Of a DNA stretch of 64,000 bases, positions 52,262 through 60,616 are shown in pieces. Numbering within the stretch: the stretch's first letter is position 1; every line of letters begins with the position of its first letter. The notes below the pieces were generated by a model that worked only from the letters and a program-made list of their open reading frames with translations, had not been told where the DNA came from and searched no databases. The position numbers and the translations under genes are program-made. This DNA comes from Streptomyces sp. M41(2017) (GTDB lineage Bacteria > Actinomycetota > Actinomycetes > Streptomycetales > Streptomycetaceae), in the NCBI RefSeq assembly GCF_002078175.1, contig NZ_MWFK01000001.1:1302001-1366000 (forward strand). The letters are read 5' to 3'.

Positions 52262-52492
52262 ATGTCCCACGTCTTCTCCGAGGAGACCCATCGCAATCTG
52301 CTCGCCCGCATCCCCCATTGCACCGGTCGTGAGATCTCCGACTGGATCCGCACCGTCGACGAAGGCCCCTCCCTCTTCCGCTTCGAGGAGAAGGTGAGCT
52401 GGCTCCGCGCCGAGCACGACCTCGCGTACGGCCACGCCAAGGCGATCATTCACGAGTACGACCTGAGGAGGGCCGCGCGCAACCTTCGGTGA
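52262..52492 (+). CDS. DUF4287 domain protein
   Basis: A 76-residue protein from ATG 52262. The features FSEETHRNLLARIPHCTGREI, WIRTVDEGPSL and LRAEHDLAYGHAKAIIHEYD match the small DUF4287 domain (a helical, metal-independent unit, often fused to a DUF5655 domain). It stands alone here. The function is unknown. A 14-bp hairpin follows. Confidence 0.82.
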   Translation: MSHVFSEETHRNLLARIPHCTGREISDWIRTVDEGPSLFRFEEKVSWLRAEHDLAYGHAKAIIHEYDLRRAARNLR

Positions 52493-52525
52493 GCGCGCGC
52501 ACGACCGAGACGACCGGCACCCACG

Positions 52526-52566
52526 ACGAAGGGCCCGCGAACCGGTGAGGTCCGCGGGCCCTTCGT
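52526..52566. terminator. Terminator between DUF4287 and Bax-inhibitor-1 genes
   Basis: ACGAAGGGCCCGCG (52526-52539) and its complement (52553-52566) pair perfectly over 14 bp with a 13-base loop. Both flanking genes are convergent onto it. Confidence 0.82.
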
Positions 52567-52599
52567 GTCGGTCGACGGCCGCGGGGGCCGCCGGCGCCG

Positions 52600-53481
52600 C
52601 TAGTCGTCGCCGCTGAAGATGGCGACCAGCCGCAGCATCTCGACGTAGATCCACACGAGCGTGAGGGTCAGGCCGAACGCGGCCAGCCACGCCTCGTCCT
52701 TCGGCGCGCCGTAGGCGATGCCGTCCTCGATCTGCTTGAAGTCGAGGGTGAGGAAGAAGGCGCCGATCAGGATCGCCAGGATGCCGACGATCGCGCCGAG
52801 CGGGCCGTTGCTGCGCAGACCGCCGTCCGGGGCGACACCGAAGGCGACCAGCAGCAGGTTCACCGCCAGGACGACGACGAACGCGATGGCGATGGTCATG
52901 CCGATGCGCGCGTACCGCGCGGTGACCCGGATCCAGCCCGCCTTGTAGACGAGGAGGGTGGCGCCGGTGACCGCCATGGTGCCGAGCACGGCCTGGAAGG
53001 GTGCGCCGGACCACTGCGAGTTGTACATCTCGCTGATGACCCCGAGGAAGACACCCTCGAAGGCGGCGTACCCGATGATCAGGGCCGGTGTGGCCTTGCG
53101 CTTGAACGACTGCACCATCGCCAGCACGAAGGCGACGAGCGCCGAGCCGATGGCCAGGCCGTAGCTGGTGCTGGAGACCGGCAGCAGCGCCCAGGCCAGG
53201 ACGGCACCGACGACGACGGTGCCGAGGGTCATGGCCGAGCGCATGACGACGTCGTCCATCGTCATACGGCCGGCGGAGGCCGGGGCCTGCGGCGGGGCGC
53301 CGTACTGAAGGTCCTGCTGTGCGTACGGGTTCTGCGCGTAGGGGTTGCCGCCCTGCTGGGCGTACGGGTTCCCCTGCGTGCCGACAGCGGGTCCCCCGGC
53401 CTGCGGCGCCGCGTTGAAGCCCGCGTAGCCGTTGTCGCGGCTGAACCCCCGTCGCGAGAAGACCGGGTTACTGCTCCTCAT
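52600..53481 (-). CDS. Bax inhibitor-1/YccA-like membrane protein
   Basis: A 293-residue integral membrane protein from ATG 53481 with GGAGTGAA upstream. The N-terminal ~75 residues are a soluble tail with PYAQQ/NPYAQ repeats. Seven hydrophobic segments follow, including MTLGTVVVGAVLAWALLP, GYAAFEGVFLGVIS, GMTIAIAFVVVLAVNLLLV and GAIVGILAILIGAFFLTLDF. The last part has the conserved acidic pair region (FKQIEDGIAYGAPKDEAW), the pH/calcium-sensor site in BI-1 homologues. It may act as a leak channel or stress protein. Confidence 0.9.
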   Translation of the reverse strand: MRSSNPVFSRRGFSRDNGYAGFNAAPQAGGPAVGTQGNPYAQQGGNPYAQNPYAQQDLQYGAPPQAPASAGRMTMDDVVMRSAMTLGTVVVGAVLAWALLPVSSTSYGLAIGSALVAFVLAMVQSFKRKATPALIIGYAAFEGVFLGVISEMYNSQWSGAPFQAVLGTMAVTGATLLVYKAGWIRVTARYARIGMTIAIAFVVVLAVNLLLVAFGVAPDGGLRSNGPLGAIVGILAILIGAFFLTLDFKQIEDGIAYGAPKDEAWLAAFGLTLTLVWIYVEMLRLVAIFSGDD

Positions 53482-53695
53482 TTCACTCCTCCATGGCCAC
53501 CCTGCGTGGCCTTGGCTCAAGAGTAATAGGTAGGCAAAGGACTGACCCTAGTGCTTGGGGAGGATCTTTCCCTTGTGGTGCCACCGTACGCGTGTGCCCC
53601 CACGCACGCCCGTACTGGTACGAAGCCGTGACCACCGGCTTCGAGGGCTCTCGTGCCCTGTCAACCGCCCTTGATCCCTTCTTGTTCCGCCGCGC

Positions 53696-54901
53696 CTACG
53701 GCCTGGGCGCCCCGCCCGGTGCCGCGGCCTCGAAGGGGAAGCCCGTGTAGCCCTCGGCGAGGTCGGCCGCCGCCGACCGGGACGTGGCGAACCGCTCCAG
53801 CCGGGCGAGCTGGAGGCGGTCCTCGAAGGGGCTCGCGGCGGGGTCGCGGTGCAGCAGGGTCGTCATGTCGTACGAGAACCGTTCGGCCTGCCAGACCCGG
53901 GCGAGACAGGTCTCGCCGTAGGAGTCGAGCAGGGCGGCCGATCCGGTGTCCCGGAGATGGACGAGGGCGCGCGCGAAGGTCACGACGTCGCCGACGGCGA
54001 GGTTGAGGCCCTTGGCCCCGGTCGGCGGCACGATATGGGCCGCGTCACCGGCGAGGAAGAGCCGGCCGTGCCGCATCGGCTCGTGGACGTGGCTCCGCAT
54101 GGGGGTGACGGACTTCGCCGTGACGGGGCCCCGGCGCAGCCGCCATCCGTCGGTGGTCTCCAGGCGCCGCTCCAGCTCGTCCCAGATCTCCTCGTCGCTC
54201 CAGGCCGCGGGGTCGGTGCCCTCGGGCACCTGGAGATAGAGCCGGGAGACGGTGGGCGAGCGCATGCTGAGCAGGGCGAAGCCCCGGTCGTGGCGGGCGT
54301 AGACGAGTTCGTCGTGCGAGGGCGGCACGTCGGCGAGGACGCCGAGCCAGGCGAACGGGTAGGTGCGCTCGAAGACGCGGCTGAGCGCGGCGGGCACGGC
54401 CCGGCGGGCGACACCCCAGAAGCCGTCGCAGCCGACGACGTAGTCGCACTCCAGGACGTCCTCGCGTCCCTCGTGCCGGAACCGCACGCGGGGCCGGTCG
54501 CCCTCCGCGCCCTCCACGGCGAGCGCCTCGGCCCCGAAGAGCAGCGGACCGCCCTCCTTGAGCTGGAGCGCGATGAGGTCCTTGCACACCTCGGTCTGCG
54601 CGTACACCATCACGGACCGTCCGCCGGTGAGTGCCGGGAAGTCGATCCGGTGCCGCCGGCCGGCGTGGCGCAGCTCGATCCCGTCGTGGCGCAGCCCTTC
54701 CCGGTCCATCCGCTCCCCGGCGCCGGCGGCGCGGAGCACGTCGACGGTCCCCTGCTCCAGGATCCCCGCCCGCTGCCGCTGCTCCACGTAGGCGCGGTCC
54801 CGGCTCTCCAGGACCACGGCGTCGATCCCGGCACGGTGCAGCAGCCGGGCCAGCAGCAGCCCCGCCGGACCGGCCCCGACGATCCCCACGGTGGTACGCA
54901 T
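53696..54901 (-). CDS. pobA: 4-hydroxybenzoate 3-monooxygenase
   Basis: A 401-residue flavoprotein that hydroxylates 4-hydroxybenzoate to protocatechuate. It starts at ATG 54901 (RTTVGIVGAGPAGLLLARLL), with the Rossmann GxGxxG motif at once. Other blocks: ERQRAGILEQGTVDVLR-type (here EQRQRAGILEQGTV), VVGCDGFWGVAR (DG motif) and LFLAGDAAHIVPPTGAKGLNL (GD motif). Substrate-binding Tyr and Ser positions look conserved (SVMVYAQTEV, STVRL-type loop VSRLYLQV). It lies just downstream of bldA on the same strand, as in S. coelicolor by my recollection. Confidence 0.92.
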   Translation of the reverse strand: MRTTVGIVGAGPAGLLLARLLHRAGIDAVVLESRDRAYVEQRQRAGILEQGTVDVLRAAGAGERMDREGLRHDGIELRHAGRRHRIDFPALTGGRSVMVYAQTEVCKDLIALQLKEGGPLLFGAEALAVEGAEGDRPRVRFRHEGREDVLECDYVVGCDGFWGVARRAVPAALSRVFERTYPFAWLGVLADVPPSHDELVYARHDRGFALLSMRSPTVSRLYLQVPEGTDPAAWSDEEIWDELERRLETTDGWRLRRGPVTAKSVTPMRSHVHEPMRHGRLFLAGDAAHIVPPTGAKGLNLAVGDVVTFARALVHLRDTGSAALLDSYGETCLARVWQAERFSYDMTTLLHRDPAASPFEDRLQLARLERFATSRSAAADLAEGYTGFPFEAAAPGGAPRP

Positions 54902-55045
54902 CGGCACGCCCCTTCGCTCCCCTTGTTCGCCTGGTGAAATTTCCTTCACCTTTCGGAAGGGAGTCTCCGCCGCCGCACGACCGCTGTCAACGGCCGTCCG
55001 GCCGGCACGGGGAGGGGTGAGCAGGAGCGAGGGGAAGATCGGAGG

Positions 55046-55128
55046 TGCCCGGAGCCGGACTTGAACCGGCACGCCCGCGAGGGGCAGCGAGGTTTAAGCT
55101 CGCCGTGTCTGCATTCCACCATCCGGGC
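55046..55128 (-). tRNA. bldA: tRNA-Leu(UAA), bldA
   Basis: A class II tRNA on the minus strand. The acceptor stem is GCCCGGA / TCCGGGC with discriminator A (55046). The anticodon stem GCGAG/CTCGC encloses the loop CTTAAAC, so the anticodon is TAA, which reads UUA. A long variable arm and the TTCAAGT T-loop between GCCGG/CCGGC are present. CCA is not encoded. Leu-UAA tRNA is the only TTA reader in Streptomyces and controls sporulation and antibiotic production through rare TTA codons. A TAGGCT hexamer at 55162-55157 is a candidate -10. Confidence 0.95.
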
Positions 55129-55543
55129 AGGCCATGAGCCCCGCGTCGAGACTCCGAGCCTATCGGGGCCCGCCCCCCGAACAGCGGCCGGGCGAACCGA
55201 TGTTGTCTTATTTTATTGACGTCTGAGGGTGCATCAGCACCGGGTACGCGCCGTCAGCACTTGCCAACAGCCTTTCCGACGCACGAGGCCCCCGTATACG
55301 GAATGACGGAATTTCACCGTCCGGGCAGGGCGGGCCCCGGTGGCGCGCCCGGTGCCCCGGCGGAGCGCGACCCGGAGGACCCTCAGGGCGGACCCGTCAT
55401 CCCCAGGTATGACACAACGGCTCGCGGTGCGACCGGAGTCTGCCCCCGGAACCGGAACAGCGGCTGACTCCGGGGCGCGGATCGGGACGGACGATGGAAT
55501 CCGTCCCTCGCACATCTCGTCGTCCCGACAGGAGCACCCTCCC
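55129..55543. other. Divergent region (415 bases) between bldA and an ABC exporter
   Basis: It includes the bldA upstream region, an AT-rich patch (GTTGTCTTATTTTATTGACG, 55203-55222) that could hold a -35 TTGACG, and GGGTACG (55241). The frame from 55340 is the open extension of the ABC gene and has no coding character. No small gene is supported. Confidence 0.5.
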
Positions 55544-56314
55544 GTGACCACCACTCCCCTCGCCGGCACAAGCACCGCGGTCGCAGCCCGCGCCACGGAA
55601 CTGTCGAAGGTCTACGGGCAGGGCGAGACCCAGGTGGTCGCCCTCGACCAGGTCTCCGTCAGCTTCCGCCAGGCCGAGTTCACCGCGATCATGGGCCCCT
55701 CCGGCTCGGGCAAGTCCACGCTGATGCACTGCGTGGCCGGCCTGGACACCTTCTCCTCGGGCTCGGTGCGCATCGGCGACACCGAACTCGGCTCCCTCAA
55801 GGACAAGCAGCTCACGAGGCTGCGCCGGGACAAGATCGGCTTCATCTTCCAGGCGTTCAACCTGCTGCCCACGCTGACCGCCCTGGAGAACATCACGCTC
55901 CCGATGGACATCGCGGGCCGCAAGCCCGACAAGCAGTGGCTGGACACGGTGATCCGGATGATCGGCCTCGCCGACCGGCTGGGCCACCGCCCGTCGCAGC
56001 TCTCCGGCGGCCAGCAGCAGCGCGTCGCGGTGGCCCGCGCCCTCGCCTCCCGGCCCGACATCATCTTCGGCGACGAACCGACCGGAAACCTCGACTCGCG
56101 CTCCGGCGCCGAGGTCCTCGGCTTCCTGCGCAACTCCGTGCGGGAGTTGGGACAGACCGTGGTGATGGTGACCCACGACCCGGTGGCCGCCGCCTACGCG
56201 GACCGGGTCGTCTTCCTCGCCGACGGCCGGATCGTCGACGAGGTGTACGAGCCGACCGCCGACTCCGTCCTCGACCGTATGAAGCAGTTCGACGGCAAGG
56301 TCCGCACGAGCTGA
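55544..56314 (+). CDS. MacB-type ABC transporter ATP-binding protein
   Basis: A 256-residue ATPase from GTG 55544 with AGGAG about 10 bases upstream. Walker A GPSGSGKST, Q-loop FIFQAFNLLPTLTALENI, signature LSGGQQQRVAVARAL, Walker B IIFGDEPTGNLD and switch His in VMVTHDP are all present. The family (MacB/LolD) works with FtsX-like permeases in lipoprotein, peptide or antibiotic export. Its partner permease follows 135 bases downstream. The substrate is unknown. Confidence 0.95.
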   Translation: MTTTPLAGTSTAVAARATELSKVYGQGETQVVALDQVSVSFRQAEFTAIMGPSGSGKSTLMHCVAGLDTFSSGSVRIGDTELGSLKDKQLTRLRRDKIGFIFQAFNLLPTLTALENITLPMDIAGRKPDKQWLDTVIRMIGLADRLGHRPSQLSGGQQQRVAVARALASRPDIIFGDEPTGNLDSRSGAEVLGFLRNSVRELGQTVVMVTHDPVAAAYADRVVFLADGRIVDEVYEPTADSVLDRMKQFDGKVRTS

Positions 56315-56449
56315 CCCCGGCCGGACGGCCCACCTCCGCACGGGCCCCGGCACCCCGCTCCTTCCTCGGCGGCCCGCACCGTTCCGCACCCTGCCGCGCC
56401 CGCCCGCGGCTTCCCGCGCCCTCCTGCGACTCCTGGACTGAGAAGACCC

Positions 56450-58978
56450 ATGTTCCGTACCGCCTTGCGCACCGTGCTCGCGCACAAGGCCAGGCTCCTG
56501 ATGACCGTGCTCGCCGTCCTGCTCGGCGTGGCGTTCGTGTCGGGGACCCTGGTCTTCACCAACACCATCTCGGACGCCTACCAGAAGAGCTCCGCCAAGG
56601 GCTTCGACCAGGTCGACGTCGCCATCCGCCCGGAGAGCGCCGAGGACAGGGGAGACACCGTCGGCGCGACCCACAAGCTGACCCGCCCGCTGCTCGACAA
56701 GGCGGCCCGGACACCGGGCGCCGCCTCCGCCATCGGCGTGGTCGACGGCTTCACCGCGATCGCCGACAAGGACGGCAAGCTCATCGGCGGCGGATTCCAG
56801 TCGCAGGGCGGCAACTACTGGGGCGACAAGGACCCCCGCTACCCGCTGACGGCCGGTCACGCCCCGCACGGCACCGGCGAGGTGGCGATCGACGCCGAGA
56901 CCGCGCGGCGCGCCGGGTACCACGTCGGCGACACCGTCCGGCTGTCGGTCGACGGTCCCGTCCTCGAACCCGTCGTCACCGGCATCTTCACCACCGACGA
57001 CGGCAACGTCGCCGCGGGCGGCAGCCTCGCGCTGTTCGACACGGAGACCGCCCAGAAGCTGTTCCACTCCGTCGGCTCGTACGACGAGATAGACGTGAAG
57101 GCCGCCGCCGGCACCAGCCAGACGGCGCTGCGCAGCGCGCTCGACGAGGTCGTGCCCGCGAAGGTCGCCTCCACGACCACCGGCCGGCAACTCGCCGACG
57201 ACCAGGCCGAGATGATCTCCTCGTCGATGAGCGGCATGAAGACCGGCCTGCTGGTCTTCGCCGGGATCGCGCTCTTCGTCGGCACGTTCATCATCGCGAA
57301 CACCTTCACCATGCTGGTCGCGCAGCGCACCAAGGAGCTGGCCCTGCTGCGCGCGGTCGGCGCCTCCCGCCGCCAGGTCACCCGGTCCGTGCTGCTCGAG
57401 GCCTTCGTGGTCGGCGCGGTCGCCGCGGTCACCGGACTCGCCGCGGGCATCGGCATCGGCGCGGGCATGCGCTCCCTGATGGGCACGCTCGGCGCCACCG
57501 TCCCGGACGGCCCGCTCGTCGTGTCCCCCGGCACGGTCGCCACCGCGCTGCTCGTCGGCGTCCTCATCACGATGCTCGCCGCCTGGCTGCCCGGCCGCCG
57601 GGCCGCGAAGATCCCGCCCGTCGCCGCGATGAGCAGCGTGCACGCGAAGGCGACGACGAAGTCCCTGGTGCTGCGGAACACGATCGGCGCCCTGTTCGCC
57701 GCCGCCGGTGTCGCCGTCGTCCTGGCCGCGACGACGATGGACGGCTCGGACGGCCAGGCCCCGATGGGCTTCGGCGCGGTCCTGCTCATCATCGGCGTCT
57801 TCGTCCTCACCCCGCTGCTGTCCCGCCCGCTCATCGCCGCGGCGGCCCCCGTCCTGCGGATCTTCGGCATCTCGGGGAAGCTCGCCCGGCAGAACTCGGT
57901 GCGCAACCCGCGCCGTACGGCGGCCACCGCCTCGGCGCTGATGATCGGCCTCACCCTGATCACCGGCATGACGGTGATGGCGGGCAGTCTGCAGAAGTCG
58001 ATCGACAAGATGGCCAGTTCGGCGGTCAGCGCGGACTACGTCGTCTCGATGGCGAACGGCAACTCGCTCTCCCCGGACGTCGAGAAGAAGCTCGCCGGGG
58101 CCGACGGGGTCACCGACGTCAGCCCGCTGCGCAACGCGCCCTCCCGCATCGACCGGCAGACCGAGTACCTGACCGGAGTCAACGGCGCGGCCATCGGCAA
58201 GCTCACCGATCTCACCGTCGAGGACGGCTCGTTCACGGTCGGCGGCCCGCGTGTGGTGGTCGACGCGGACACCGCCGCGTCGCACGGGTGGAAGGCGGGC
58301 TCCGCCTTCCACGTCTCCTACGAGGACGGGAAGCGGCAGAACCTGACCGTAGCCGGGGTCTACGAGGGCAACGAGCTGATCCGGGGCATCATCCTGGACA
58401 AAGCCACGCTCGCCCCGCACCAGAGCCGCGTCTCCGACATGCAGGTCATGGTGAAGACGGCGGGCGGCGCCTCGGACGCGGCCAAGAACCGCCTGGAGAA
58501 GGCCCTCGGCGACAACCCGGCGATCCAGGTCCAGAGCAAGAAGGACCTCTCCGACAGCATCGCCAAGATGTTCACGCTGATGCTCAACATGCTCTACGGA
58601 CTGCTCGCGATGGCCGTGATCGTCGCCGTCCTCGGCGTCATCAACACCCTCGCGATGTCGGTCTTCGAGCGCTCGCAGGAGATCGGGATGCTCCGCGCGA
58701 TCGGCCTGGACCGCAAGGGCATCAAGCGGATGGTCCGGCTGGAGTCCCTGGTCATCTCGCTCTTCGGCGGTGTCCTCGGGATCGGTCTCGGCGTGTTCTT
58801 CGGCTGGGCGGCCGGGGAGCTGATCGGCAGCAAGATGCCGACGTACGAACTGGTGCTGCCCTGGGGCCGGATGGCGGTCTTCCTCCTCCTCGCGGCGGCG
58901 GTCGGCGTGCTCGCGGCGCTGTGGCCGGCCCGCCGCGCGGCCCGCCTGAACATGCTGACGGCCATCAAGTCGGAGTAG
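56450..58978 (+). CDS. FtsX/MacB-type ABC transporter permease, duplicated
   Basis: An 842-residue permease from ATG 56450. The first transmembrane helix (LLMTVLAVLLGVAFVSGTLVF) is followed by a large extracellular domain. Two FtsX domains follow: one at about residues 255-390 (TFIIANTFTMLVAQRTKELALLRAVGASRRQV in part) and one at the C-terminus (FERSQEIGMLRAIGLDRKGIKRM in part). A second extracellular domain lies between (residues ~500-700). This is the typical 'ADOP' layout of actinobacterial mechanotransmission exporters. It forms a two-gene operon with the ATPase, and a 17-bp hairpin ends it. Confidence 0.93.
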   Translation: MFRTALRTVLAHKARLLMTVLAVLLGVAFVSGTLVFTNTISDAYQKSSAKGFDQVDVAIRPESAEDRGDTVGATHKLTRPLLDKAARTPGAASAIGVVDGFTAIADKDGKLIGGGFQSQGGNYWGDKDPRYPLTAGHAPHGTGEVAIDAETARRAGYHVGDTVRLSVDGPVLEPVVTGIFTTDDGNVAAGGSLALFDTETAQKLFHSVGSYDEIDVKAAAGTSQTALRSALDEVVPAKVASTTTGRQLADDQAEMISSSMSGMKTGLLVFAGIALFVGTFIIANTFTMLVAQRTKELALLRAVGASRRQVTRSVLLEAFVVGAVAAVTGLAAGIGIGAGMRSLMGTLGATVPDGPLVVSPGTVATALLVGVLITMLAAWLPGRRAAKIPPVAAMSSVHAKATTKSLVLRNTIGALFAAAGVAVVLAATTMDGSDGQAPMGFGAVLLIIGVFVLTPLLSRPLIAAAAPVLRIFGISGKLARQNSVRNPRRTAATASALMIGLTLITGMTVMAGSLQKSIDKMASSAVSADYVVSMANGNSLSPDVEKKLAGADGVTDVSPLRNAPSRIDRQTEYLTGVNGAAIGKLTDLTVEDGSFTVGGPRVVVDADTAASHGWKAGSAFHVSYEDGKRQNLTVAGVYEGNELIRGIILDKATLAPHQSRVSDMQVMVKTAGGASDAAKNRLEKALGDNPAIQVQSKKDLSDSIAKMFTLMLNMLYGLLAMAVIVAVLGVINTLAMSVFERSQEIGMLRAIGLDRKGIKRMVRLESLVISLFGGVLGIGLGVFFGWAAGELIGSKMPTYELVLPWGRMAVFLLLAAAVGVLAALWPARRAARLNMLTAIKSE

Positions 58979-58994
58979 CGGGCCCGGACGCACG

Positions 58995-59039
58995 AAGGGT
59001 GAGGGCCCCGTTCCGGCACGGGACGGGGCCCTCACCCTT
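58995..59039. terminator. Bidirectional terminator, 17-bp perfect stem
   Basis: AAGGGTGAGGGCCCCGT (58995-59011) and its complement (59023-59039) pair exactly. It separates the ABC permease from the convergent methyltransferase gene. Confidence 0.9.
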
Positions 59040-59074
59040 GGGCACCGCGGGATGCTGCCCGGCCGTCCCCGGGG

Positions 59075-60364
59075 TCAGTTCCAGGTTCTCGCCCGCAGCG
59101 GCATCCCGGACGCTCCGGTTCCCTCCGGTGTCTTCACCGCCAGGACCTGGTTGACGCCGATGTTGTTGCGCTCGAAGGCCAGGGCACTGGCCGCCATGTA
59201 CAGGCGCCAGACCCGGGCGCGGCCGGGGCTCGTGAGGTGGACGGCACGGGTCCAGTCGGCCTCCAGGTTGGCGACCCAGCGGCGCAGCGTGAGCGCGTAG
59301 TGCTCACGGATGGACTCCACGTCGCGCACCTCGAACCCGGCCCGCTCCAGCTGGGTCACGGTCGTGCCGACGGGCGCGAGTTCGCCGTCGGGGAAGACGT
59401 AGGCGTCGATGAACTCGTCGACGGCGTACGCCGACTCGTCGTGCCGGGGCCGCCGGCCGATCTGGTGGTTCAGAAGCCGTCCGCCGGGTCTGAGCAGGCG
59501 GTTCAGCACCTCGGCGTACTCCAGGTAGCGCTCGGCGCCCACGTGTTCGGCCATCCCGATGGAGGAGATCGCGTCGAAGGGCCCGTCGGTGACGTCCCGG
59601 TAGTCCTGCACGCGGATCTCCACCTTGTCGGTCAGGCCCTCCTCGGCGACCCGCTTACGGGCGTAGGCGGCCTGCTCCTGGGACAGCGTCACCCCGACCA
59701 CGGTCACGCCGTACTCGCGGGCGGCGTGAATGGCCATCGAGCCCCAGCCGCAGCCGACGTCGAGGAGCCGCTGACCGGGCTTCAGGTCGAGCTTGCGGGC
59801 GATGAGGCCGAGCTTGTCGCGCTGGGCCCCCTCCAGGGTGCCGCCGTCCTGCCAGTAGGCGCACGAGTAGACCATCGAGGGGCCGAGGACGATCTCGTAG
59901 AAGTCGTTGCCCACGTCGTAGTGGTGGCTGATGGCGCGTCTGTCGCTGCGCTTGGTGTGCAGGTGGCGGCGTCTGCGCATCTCCTCCGCGGGCGGCGGGG
60001 GCGGCAGCGGCGGCCCGGCCAGCTTCACCAGCCCGCGGACCGCGGCGCGCACCTCCGGGTCACGGAGAGCCTCCCCGAGCCCCCGTGCGTCCTCGCCCCG
60101 TTCCCAGACCAGCCCGGACAGGTGGCCGAGGGCGGTGTAGAGGTCGCCCTCCACGTCCAGGTCGCCGGAGACCCAGGCCCGCGCGAGGCCCAGCTCGCCC
60201 GGCTTCCACAGCAGCCGGCGCAGGGCCCGGCGGTTGCGCACGACGAGTGCCGGAGCGCCGGGCGGCCCGGCCTCGGAGCCGTCCCAGGCACGGATGCGCA
60301 GCGGGAGCGGAGCTCCCATCAACTGTTCGACAAGGCTCTTCAGCCGCGGCGCGGCGTCCTGCAT
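59075..60364 (-). CDS. Cyclopropane-fatty-acyl-phospholipid synthase family methyltransferase
   Basis: A 429-residue SAM-dependent enzyme. ATG 60364 has GGAGG 8 bases upstream; GTG 60373 is too close to it. The CFA core has RRAISHHYDVGNDFYEIVLG, SMVYSCAYW, LLDVGCGWGSMAIHAA (SAM binding) and GVTLSQEQ, SIGMAEHVG and DAYVFPDGELAPV. It is likely to add a methylene or methyl group to unsaturated acyl chains in membrane lipids. An N-terminal extension of ~125 residues is typical of the family. Confidence 0.9.
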   Translation of the reverse strand: MQDAAPRLKSLVEQLMGAPLPLRIRAWDGSEAGPPGAPALVVRNRRALRRLLWKPGELGLARAWVSGDLDVEGDLYTALGHLSGLVWERGEDARGLGEALRDPEVRAAVRGLVKLAGPPLPPPPPAEEMRRRRHLHTKRSDRRAISHHYDVGNDFYEIVLGPSMVYSCAYWQDGGTLEGAQRDKLGLIARKLDLKPGQRLLDVGCGWGSMAIHAAREYGVTVVGVTLSQEQAAYARKRVAEEGLTDKVEIRVQDYRDVTDGPFDAISSIGMAEHVGAERYLEYAEVLNRLLRPGGRLLNHQIGRRPRHDESAYAVDEFIDAYVFPDGELAPVGTTVTQLERAGFEVRDVESIREHYALTLRRWVANLEADWTRAVHLTSPGRARVWRLYMAASALAFERNNIGVNQVLAVKTPEGTGASGMPLRARTWN

Positions 60365-60540
60365 GACGTACACCTCCGAGACAACACTCCCGAACGCTCC
60401 AACACCACGTAAACACCTACCCGCCCCTCGCGCAGTCCCCTCCTCGCGTCACGGCTTGGCAAAATACGTGTACACACCATGCTTTCTGTGCCGGTTCGCC
60501 CCGGCTGTCCGCCCGGCGGGCGGTCCGTGCGCGGGAACGC

Positions 60541-60582
60541 CGAAGGGGCCGCCCGCACCACGGATGGCGGGCGGCCCCTTCG
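60541..60582 (-). terminator. Terminator after ndh
   Basis: CGAAGGGGCCGCCCGC (60541-60556) and its complement (60567-60582) pair over 16 bp with a 10-base loop, 34 bases past the minus-strand ndh stop. Confidence 0.88.
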
Positions 60583-60616
60583 GGGCGTTCGGTGACCGGA
60601 GGTCAGCGGACCTCGG

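Noticed and set aside
55397..59035. 1212-codon open frame on the minus strand
   Set aside because: Antisense to the ABC ATPase and permease, which have complete motifs; composition is that of an antisense shadow.
60468..60475. GTGTACAC palindrome upstream of the methyltransferase
   Set aside because: Eight bases only and no second copy; not enough to claim an operator.
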